DNA of 44,493 nucleotides, taken from positions 1-44,493 of the forward strand of contig CBFFRQ010000161.1 in assembly GCA_965644315.1 (NCBI GenBank). Reading direction: 5' to 3'. Each line of letters starts with the position of its first letter. The first letter of the stretch is position 1. Of the stretch, positions 10,333-17,303 are shown in pieces. Source of the DNA: Caecitellus pseudoparvulus (lineage: Eukaryota > Bigyra: Bicosoecida). Both the position numbers and the translations under genes were made by a program. The notes beneath the pieces are model-generated. The model made no database searches and was not told where the DNA came from. It saw only the letters and a program-made list of their open reading frames with translations.

Positions 10333-12033
10333 ATGGCGTTCCCACCAGCCTTTGCCCGTGTCGAGGCGTGCGGCTTCAACGCAACACCGCCTGAGTTTAC
10401 ACGCGATCTGTGCCCCCTTTCCGCAGCAGACCACTCCAGTGGAGAGGCCAGGAGCTTCCTTGCCGCGGCCGTCCTGCCCCGCGTTCCCAACGCGGCAGCC
10501 CTCGAGGCTCCAAGCCTGACCGACAGGGTGATAGCGGCACAGGCGAGCTTGGCGTTGGATCGGGCGCTGATCTACCAACTGTACGTGTTGTACCTGTACA
10601 GTGTGAAGGAGAGGGCCCAGATGCAAGCTCAGATCAGGGAGCTGCAGGGCGCACTTGACAAGAACGGCAAGTCCAGTCGGAATTCTCCGAGTGTCCAGTA
10701 CAGCCGTCTGTCCATGTCCAATCACATGGACGCCATCGGCAGGCAGAGGCTCCCTGGACAGGGTTCGTGGACGTTTGCACAATTAAAGGCAGGGTCGGGG
10801 TGGGGGGTGCCGCCGACTACTCTCACACTCATGTGCACCAACGCAGCCCTCCGGGTACCGGAAGGGCCACTTGGCTCCCCTGACGATGTCTACGAAACGC
10901 TGATAGCGGACGCCGACCTTGAAACGCCGGAGCTAGACTTCCCTCTGGCCTTCATGCACGGCATGCCCAACGCACTGGAACAGGCGCTGTCAATCCAGCT
11001 GGCAGATGGCGCTGATCCCTGGGACGACGCCAAAGACCTGATGCGACAGGCAGACCCCGGGCAGGTGCGCGAGGCGTGCAAGAAGCTGCGCGATGCAGTG
11101 TCGCGGCTCTTCCAACCCAGCGCACTGTCCAAGGACGAAGCCTTTATGGAGGCGGTGTCTGTGCTCTGCCCCGCCAGGGAGGCGGAGGTCCTGGTCTGCA
11201 CGCGACACAGAAAGCAGCCGGCCCACGACGCATTCCTTGACATCAGCTCGCGCTTGGACGGCACGGGGCAAGCTGCCCAGGATGCTCTGCGCTACCTGAC
11301 TTGGGCGGATCGAGGGCGCAACGTGCTCTCGATGGAGGAAGTGCGCCGCAGGCAAACTGCGCGCTTTGCTGCGGTGCGCGACTTTGCCACACCGGACGCC
11401 CCGTTTGACTGCGCCACGCTCGTGGCAGTCTCCTTGGAGCAGGAGTTGCGCAGGGGGCTCGCCAAGGACGCGGGTGTGTCCGTGAGGCGCCAGGACGTCG
11501 TCACAGCGGCGGCACTGGGGGCGCTGTATGAAGCTGCGGTGCATCTGGTGGACACGGTGCGCAACCAAGCGTACAGCTTTGTACGCAGCACACCGCCGTT
11601 CCCTCACACGTGCGAGTGGCACAAGCTCTCCGCCGCCCAGCTGTACACTATCGGCGCCGTGCTCGGGCCATTGTGGACCTTCTTGCGCGGGGAGGAGGCC
11701 AGCGCCTCCACATGGGGCTTCGTCACCCGGGCCTTCCGCGCTACACTTGTGAGGGATGCCCGTGAGCGTTCGAAGCTGGCCCAAGCATGTGCCAAGGAAG
11801 CGCTTGCGCAGCACCCCGTGGTCAGCACTGACGGCAGTGCCGAGCTGGGCCCCTGCCCGGGCCAGGGATCGGATTCAGGCTCGGGTTCAGGTTCCGAGTC
11901 TGAGCATGAGCCTGGTGCCGAAGCTTCCGGTGTGCTCGGAGACGGCGGGGCGGTGCTGGGATGCGGAAGGTCCCGCGGCACAAAGCGCCCGCGCGGCGAC
12001 GCAACGCCCCCGAGAAACATGTCGTTGGAATGA
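10333..12033 (+). CDS. Transposon partner protein B (unknown family)
   Basis: 566 residues from the ATG at 10333, possibly with an extra 5' exon at 9960. I do not recognise the family. Seen: a predicted coiled coil (VKERAQMQAQIRELQGAL, near residue 100), a mainly helical middle, the C-terminal block shared with partner A (11611-11720: WHKLSAAQLYTIGAVLGPLW), an acidic Gly/Ser repeat (11870-11915) and a basic tail (GTKRPRGD) that looks like a nuclear localisation signal. Its head-to-head place beside transposase B repeats the arrangement in element A. Two diverged elements keeping the same pair suggests that the protein is needed for transposition or its regulation; that is inference. Confidence 0.75.
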   Translation: MAFPPAFARVEACGFNATPPEFTRDLCPLSAADHSSGEARSFLAAAVLPRVPNAAALEAPSLTDRVIAAQASLALDRALIYQLYVLYLYSVKERAQMQAQIRELQGALDKNGKSSRNSPSVQYSRLSMSNHMDAIGRQRLPGQGSWTFAQLKAGSGWGVPPTTLTLMCTNAALRVPEGPLGSPDDVYETLIADADLETPELDFPLAFMHGMPNALEQALSIQLADGADPWDDAKDLMRQADPGQVREACKKLRDAVSRLFQPSALSKDEAFMEAVSVLCPAREAEVLVCTRHRKQPAHDAFLDISSRLDGTGQAAQDALRYLTWADRGRNVLSMEEVRRRQTARFAAVRDFATPDAPFDCATLVAVSLEQELRRGLAKDAGVSVRRQDVVTAAALGALYEAAVHLVDTVRNQAYSFVRSTPPFPHTCEWHKLSAAQLYTIGAVLGPLWTFLRGEEASASTWGFVTRAFRATLVRDARERSKLAQACAKEALAQHPVVSTDGSAELGPCPGQGSDSGSGSGSESEHEPGAEASGVLGDGGAVLGCGRSRGTKRPRGDATPPRNMSLE

Positions 12034-13671
12034 TGATAAGTACCCTCGGTACAGGGCATCCATATCGTGTGCGTATGCCTGCTCTGAGGCTGGTGACACC
12101 GCAACACCACCCATATCCCCACCGCACGCCCGTCAGCGCAATGCAAGCTCTTCCGGCGTGCCAGCGTTCGCTTGCGTGCAACACCCCCAGCTTGGCGCTG
12201 AGGAACAGCTGCACCCCTGTGGCCCATGCAACCACCACACCACTGGAAGCGCACCCCGCCTGGCCCTTTGCCCGTGTGACAAGGAAGCAGCGGACCAGCA
12301 TCAGAAGAACCCACCCCCCCCCCCCCCTCCCCCCGTCCGCATAGGGACACTTTCTAATCCCAGCGCAAATCTGAACGGTGCAAGTCAAGTCCCCATGGTA
12401 GCGTACGTTTGCACATGGCCTTAGCCTCGGCCTGCCTGTCGCTGCACGAGTACACAGAAGTGAGCGGCGCACAGCTTGCGTGCCGGGCGTTTCGCCTGCA
12501 ACGGCATGGGACATGTCACCTCCTCCGCTCCCGCCTGTCGCCCTCTCCTGCGCAGTGAGCCGGATAGTGTCGTGAAGAGCTGTACACCTCATGGCCTGCA
12601 GACGCCATCGCAGGCTGCAGGTTCGTGCAGGGGCCTAGCACGCGGGTTCAGCATTGGCGTTGCAAAGCCGAGTCACACACAGACCCCTCTGCGTGCAGGC
12701 GCCCCCCCACCCGAGCTCCCCCTGCCAGAGCATGCCCTTTCGAGAAACTTGACCTTGTTGCATCGCGGACTGTGCTCCATGGATGGCTTCAGCGGTGCGT
12801 TGGGACAGGGGTAGCACCCGCCTATGCGCGGCGTTTGCGCGAAACGCCGTGTCATGTTCCAAGGCACCCCCGCACACTCGTGCCAGCCCCAGCGCCGCAG
12901 AAAAGACACCATTGATATGATGTTTGTCGGTACCTATTGAAAGCGCGGCAGTTTCTTGTGAGGGTGGGTGGGACTGCATGCGCCGGGCGCTGGTGCTGCC
13001 TGCCTCCAACGCCACCCCTCTGCGCAGGCGAACTCCCTCACCCGCGACGCACACACACCACCCCTCTGGCCATTCGCAGGGCCCACTTGGATGATCCAAG
13101 TATCTCCCTGAATGCCGCATACTGTACTGGGATGGCCTGAGCGGTGCGTGGCCGTCATGCGCTCGTCCCCATGCCTGGCGTTGCAGCCGGTGCCTGGCAC
13201 TCCCACACCATCACCCGAGCCACTGCCGCCCCTTCACAGGAATGGAAGACCCGGCAACCTGATCATGAGGGGCAAGTCCCACCACGGTGCCAGCCAAAAT
13301 GGGGTGAGTGCGAGGGGCTGCTGCGCTGGTGCCTTGTGCAGGGAGCGGCTACGTCGTGACTGCTGGTGTCAAGGTACAGAGCCACGCGAGCCTCCTCCCC
13401 CCACCTGCGCAGGCCTTCCGGTACGCGATGCTGCAGAATAACTGGTGTACCACCCTGAATGACTTGGAGAGGCTCCCCACAGTGCTTGGCGGACTGAGAG
13501 GTGCGCGGCGGCAGAGGCGGGCGGCGGCAAAGGCGCGTGGCCTGAGGCGTGAGTGCTCCGAGGCGGGTGCCGTGGACGCAGGGCATGCATTGCAGTGCGC
13601 GACACCGCCTGGTGACAGTTTGATGGCCAGCGCGAGCTGCAAGGTGCCGTAGACCCCCCCCCCTGCCTGCA
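12034..13671 (+). other. Unresolved segment of element B with exon/intron-like signals
   Basis: No long frame runs through, but the plus strand has many host-style splice signals: donors at 12795 (GTGCGT), 13144 (GTGCGT), 13303 (GTGAGT) and 13499 (GTGCGC), and acceptors ending at 12900, 13027, 13079, 13239, 13411 and 13593. The best-supported pieces are 13240-13302 and 13412-13498, which join in frame and continue with 13594 to a stop at about 13611 (peptides GRPGNLIMRGKSHHG and AFRYAMLQNNW). Upstream exons would not stay in frame with any set I tried. The motif GGATGGCYTSAGCGGTGCGT occurs twice (12781, 13132). A C-run lies at 12312-12326. This could be a captured gene fragment, a decayed gene, or a third transposon gene. 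Confidence 0.4.
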
Positions 13672-13689
13672 ATGCACAGCCTGCTACCA

Positions 13690-13842
13690 GTTCGCCTGGG
13701 TACCCCCAAAGTGGGTGTTTGCACCACCCCCCCCCCAAAGTGGGTGTCTGGCCCACCCCCACAAAAAGGAGTTTGCCCCACCCCCCTATACCCCTTCGAG
13801 GGCAACCCCCCAAAGGCATGTCGCCCCCCCCCCGAAAATCTC
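13690..13842. repeat. C-rich simple repeats at the right end of element B
   Basis: CCCCCAAAGTGGGTGT occurs twice (13703, 13731 regions), followed by CACCCCC-rich units, ending at the proposed element B edge. Such short C-rich arrays resemble subterminal transposon repeats. Homopolymer length here may be affected by sequencing error. Confidence 0.5.
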
Positions 13843-14340
13843 ACGACGGCCGAGCCCCTCCTGCGAGACAGAACACTGCAGATCTTCACCAAAGTGAGGT
13901 TGCGTTTCCCATCAGGAAACACCAACATGATCTCCCTTCCAGCCTACCTCGACACCGTCGTGGAAACACCTTTCGAGGGACAGGACCGGCGAGCTTTGAG
14001 CCCAATATTGGCAGTCCTGTGCTTCGCCCCTGCACCGCCTACAGTGGCCACAGCCTCCGGAACACCAACACCGGATGCTGACAACGGCGAAGTGTACATA
14101 CTGTATACGGACCTGAGACCGACAGTCACAGATGTTTCTGGGTGGGTACGAGTCGCGAAACCGGATGCAGGCAGCCGCGTGGCGCTCATGAACTGCACAA
14201 GCATTCGTGGGGAGTCGGTGGTTGCATTGCGGCCGTCCTTACTTCAAGAAGAGGATGCCACATATTTGCACCACTGGCTTCAAGCCGGACTGGCGGGCAA
14301 GCAGCGCCAAACATCCCAGTCCAGGCGATGGAGACGATAA
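13843..14340 (+). pseudogene. Detached C-terminal part of transposase A
   Basis: The plus frame aligns with the C-terminus of transposase B: VRLRFPSGNTNMISLP against VRLRYPSGNTNWLPLP, then a WVRV segment against WARV near the end. It is in the orientation of transposase A and carries no ATG of its own suitable for a separate gene. It is therefore the 3' end of the transposase A gene, moved about 8.2 kb downstream by element B. The stop is at 14338-14340. The frame is undamaged, which suggests a fairly recent insertion. Confidence 0.82.
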
Positions 14341-15012
14341 GCCGGGCCACCTCGAAGTCTCAAGGCGGCGGACCAGTGTCCAACCCACGAACAATACCTT
14401 ACAGGTGGGGGTAGAACTTGTCGCAATGGTGTACAGAGTTGTAGGATGCAGTTGAAACAGCGCCATGGGTCACTTCCTGACAGGGTCACCCCACTCGAGA
14501 CCACCTCGAGACACTCAGAGCAGACCAGACTCGAGCCTCTGCGGGGGCACCATGAAGCGGGAGAGGCGAACACGGCTCATACTGCCCGAAAGAGCCTGGC
14601 ACCATCCAGGAGGTCATGAGAGTCCATGTGGAGCTTGCTCGCATGCCCTCCGTTGCGCGCAGCTCAAACCCTGTACATGGGCTGGCGCAACAGAGCGTGA
14701 GGGTCGCTTGGGCTGGTGATCCAGCGAACTTTGCAACTTCATATCTGGGCAACCACTGATATTCAGAGAAATCCACGCATATCAGGGAAATCACACGACA
14801 CTACTCTTCCGATTGGGACCTTAAAATTAGAAAATTATTTTTTTGGGCTGTGATCGCCTTCTTGCCAGGGCCCTTCCCAGAGGCCCAAATAGAAAACCTC
14901 ACGTGACAAAAAAATAGTCCAACACAGCTAATTACATGGAATACACCAACCCGAATACACTCTTAGTTTTTTCTGCAGGATATTCTGTGCTGAGATATCG
15001 TGAAGAGAAAAA
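14341..15012. other. Non-coding right part of element A
   Basis: This holds the presumed 3' untranslated region of transposase A and subterminal sequence. It becomes AT-rich at 14815-15010, in contrast with the host. No gene was seen. Confidence 0.5.
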
Positions 15013-15078
15013 GCGACATTCTACCGACATACGGTGTGTGTCGGTGTGTCGCCCGACATGCACCCCCCAAAGAAACAT
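15013..15078 (-). repeat. Right terminal inverted repeat of element A
   Basis: TGTCGCCCGACAT at 15047-15059 is the exact inverse of 21-33; CGACATACGG at 15025-15034 pairs with 56-65; AAGAAACAT at 15070-15078 pairs with 1-9. GCGACATTCT at 15013-15022 repeats 101-110 in the same orientation. The repeat includes an ATG at 15058 that reads in frame into CHGN copy 1. Confidence 0.85.
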
Positions 15079-16860
15079 GACGGAAAGAGCCGGGAGGGGC
15101 TCGCATGGGGTGAAGCCATGGGACTGAATGATTCGCCTCAGCTGAAAGCACTCCGTGTGCTGGAGTGGGCTGCTGCAGAAGCCCGTGCAGGCACGTTTGC
15201 GCGCACACGGTGGCTTGCCCTGCTGGACGAGGGCATGCTGGTGCACATTCCCCGCCTGCAGCAGCAGCTGCGGTCACTGGCAGACGTGGAGAACAGCACA
15301 TTCATCGGGCACCGCGAGCCAGAGGGGCACTGCTCAGGGCAGCTGCCTGTCCTCGTGAGCATCAGCAGCCTGAAGGCAGTGTACTTGCCTGCCGTGCCGC
15401 CGCCCAGCCGAGGACTGGGCAGGGCCTGGGCAGAGCACCTGCAGGACTTGCTGTGGAGTCACACAGGCCACGAGGACGGGCGACGTCAGTGCAATGACGG
15501 CCTGGCGCCCAGCAGCGTGCAGGCGCTGGAGCGTGCGTTTCAGAGGCCCAGTGGTGAGGAAGGGGCGGCGCTCGCGGCAGATGCCCTGCTGGAAGTGACC
15601 AGTCCACTGCTGTCTGCATCTGCGGTGGGGCACCTCTCCAAGGTGGATGCGATGCGGCTGGCATCGCGCTGGTCGTTGTTCAGTGCCATTCAGAGTGTGG
15701 CTCCTCATGTGCTGCAGGGGGTGCAGCCGGAGTGGCTGACACCGTTGAAGGCGCCCGTGCAGCAGGCAGATGGGGAGGTGTGGCTGTCTGCCGTGGATGG
15801 GAACAACCTGCTACAAGAGCCAGTACCTGTCACTACGAAAGGCTTGCCAACAAGCGCATTCCTCGCCGGCGTGCGCAGCCATTTGAAGAAGCTATATCCC
15901 AACCTTTCGCTGAAGTCGGTCACCCTGCTCTGGTGTCGAGACTGCATCACAGCCACCGTCCTCGCATCGCTGCCCGCCCCCTACAGCAGTGTGCTGCAGC
16001 TCCAGCTGCCCTTGCCGTGGAGGCCAGACTTCATCGCCCTGCAGACAGCTCCATCATCGTCCGTCAGCTTCCACATTGCAGTGCCCTTCGCATGCAAGTA
16101 CGACACCTTGCGCAGCATGCTGTCCAGCACGGGTGCCGCCCTGGCCTCAGCGGGGGTGGTGGCCACTGTGCACGTTGGGTGGTCTGCGTGTCCGGGCCAG
16201 GAGCCAGGTGCCGAGTCAAGGCACCAGGTGGAGCTGCAGCGAGACTTCTCCACGCGGTTCATGCAGGTGCGGTTTGTGCCAGTGGCGACCCCCATGGCGC
16301 GGTCTGTGAACTGCAACGCAGCAGCTGCTGGTGCCGCTGCAGGTGCTGTGTTGGCAGTCATCGATGTGGACATGGAGGTGACAGCTGGGTTCTTCCTGCG
16401 GGCTCTGGCGCTGACACAGGAGGGGGCAACGGCCTACTTCCCAGTGGTGTGGTCGACATACAGCGCAGACGCAGTGTCAGCAGTCGAAGAATGGTTCGGA
16501 AAAGAGTTGCCCCCGTTCTCGCTGTACAGGGGAAGCTGGCGCAGCTACGGCTTCGGCATGTTCACCATGTACAAGTCCGACTTTGACCGGGTGGGGGGCT
16601 TGGACCCCGCATTCCAAGGCTGGGGCGGGGAGGACTACGCCTTCTACAAGAGTGTCAAGAAGGCCGGCATCGTCGTGCTCCGGTCAGAGGACAGAGGCAT
16701 GGTGCACCGGTGGCACCCCAAGAGCTGCGAGGGCGTGGCGCCTCAGCGGTATGCGAGCTGCATCGCATCGTGGGCGGGGCAGGAAGGGTCTCCGCTGGGC
16801 GTGCTGTTGAAGCATGCGGAGCACAAGCTGAAGCCTGAGGGTAGTGTTGGTGTGCATTGA
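15058..16860 (+). CDS. CHGN-type glycosyltransferase, copy 1, 5'-truncated and fused to the transposon end
   Basis: 600 residues from an ATG inside the element A terminal repeat; homology to copy 2 begins at base 15084, so about eight residues are transposon-derived. An alternative start is the native ATG at 15118. The rest covers the catalytic region seen in copy 2, including the DVDM metal-binding motif and the GWGGEDYAFY signature of chondroitin synthase/GalNAc-transferase (GT7-like) domains. The cytosolic tail, membrane anchor and first part of the stem (about 127 residues of copy 2) are missing, so the product would not enter the secretory pathway. It could be a pseudogene, or the 3' part of a gene whose 5' part lies left of the window beyond element A. 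Confidence 0.8.
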   Translation: MHPPKKHDGKSREGLAWGEAMGLNDSPQLKALRVLEWAAAEARAGTFARTRWLALLDEGMLVHIPRLQQQLRSLADVENSTFIGHREPEGHCSGQLPVLVSISSLKAVYLPAVPPPSRGLGRAWAEHLQDLLWSHTGHEDGRRQCNDGLAPSSVQALERAFQRPSGEEGAALAADALLEVTSPLLSASAVGHLSKVDAMRLASRWSLFSAIQSVAPHVLQGVQPEWLTPLKAPVQQADGEVWLSAVDGNNLLQEPVPVTTKGLPTSAFLAGVRSHLKKLYPNLSLKSVTLLWCRDCITATVLASLPAPYSSVLQLQLPLPWRPDFIALQTAPSSSVSFHIAVPFACKYDTLRSMLSSTGAALASAGVVATVHVGWSACPGQEPGAESRHQVELQRDFSTRFMQVRFVPVATPMARSVNCNAAAAGAAAGAVLAVIDVDMEVTAGFFLRALALTQEGATAYFPVVWSTYSADAVSAVEEWFGKELPPFSLYRGSWRSYGFGMFTMYKSDFDRVGGLDPAFQGWGGEDYAFYKSVKKAGIVVLRSEDRGMVHRWHPKSCEGVAPQRYASCIASWAGQEGSPLGVLLKHAEHKLKPEGSVGVH

Positions 16861-16939
16861 GGAGGGGGCGGGTGAGCTGGAGGGTGCCAGGCGTGTGGCT
16901 GTGCATCGCAGCGATACCCATGCATGCGAGCTGCTGCAC
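15084..16939 (+). repeat. Tandem duplication unit, copy 1
   Basis: Matches 17684-19539 at a constant offset of 2600 bases. It covers most of the CHGN gene and 79 bp after the stop. Differences: about ten single substitutions before 15821, a densely changed patch at 15821-15909, and none noticed from 15910 to the end. Confidence 0.92.
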
Positions 16940-17303
16940 ATGGTCTGTTCCGGGTCTTGTGAGCAACAATCTGTTGATGGAGCTGGTGGGCGTAGTGCGT
17001 GCTGTCGATGTACCGACAAGATAGGTAGGACAACGGCACTCCACATCCACTGCAGCGCAGGTACTCTGATAGGTTTTTTCTCGCTGCTCACGTGGCCCGG
17101 AGGTTTGCCCGCATGGCCCGAGCGCTTCTCTACCCACACCACCAAGTGGCGGCTCGCCCCCCCCCGTCCCACAAGCACAGGCCTCAGGTGAAAACCCATA
17201 TGTGTACTACAATTCTCAGAGCCACGGTTATGGGCATGTTGGAGGCCAAGCCTTGCCTTCGTCCCTGGCGGGGATTCTGTGGCGGGCAAGTGAAACCTGA
17301 GCC
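16940..17303. other. Unique spacer between CHGN copies
   Basis: This presumably contains the end of copy 1 and the promoter of copy 2. No coding potential was recognised. The ATG of copy 2 (17304) sits in a GAGCCATGGG context. Confidence 0.5.

Larger units (their letters stand above)
5606..13842. mobile_element. Nested Plavaka-like transposon, element B (inverted relative to A)
   Basis: Seen: the similarity of transposase A to transposase B breaks at about 5612 and resumes at about 13850, so the DNA between is an insertion of about 8.2 kb. At these points lies a 9-base inverted pair, GAGATTTTC at 5606-5614 and its complement at 13834-13842. Near the right end GGCATGTCGCCC (13815-13826) is, in reverse, 11/12 identical to GGGCGACATACC of the element A terminal repeat (26-37). 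I could not find an equally convincing left repeat or a target-site duplication, so the edges are approximate. Contents: transposase B (minus), partner B (plus) and an unresolved 1.6-kb segment. Confidence 0.72.
1..15083. mobile_element. Plavaka-like DNA transposon, element A, interrupted by nested element B
   Basis: Seen: an inverted pair at the two ends (21-33 with 15047-15059, 13 exact bases; 56-65 with 15025-15034, 10 exact bases; 1-9 with 15070-15078, 9 exact bases) encloses a partner-protein gene on the minus strand and a transposase gene on the plus strand. Without the nested insert the element would be about 6.85 kb. Its right edge falls exactly where homology to CHGN copy 2 starts (15084), so it ends inside or beside the CHGN copy 1 gene. 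The left flank lies outside the window, so no target-site duplication can be checked, and the repeat may extend left of base 1. Assignment to the Plavaka superfamily rests on the transposase core, not on a search. Confidence 0.8.

Noticed and set aside
1-15083. Integrated virus, virophage or retroelement
   Set aside because: No capsid, polymerase, reverse transcriptase or integrase motifs; the only recognisable enzymes are Plavaka-like transposases.
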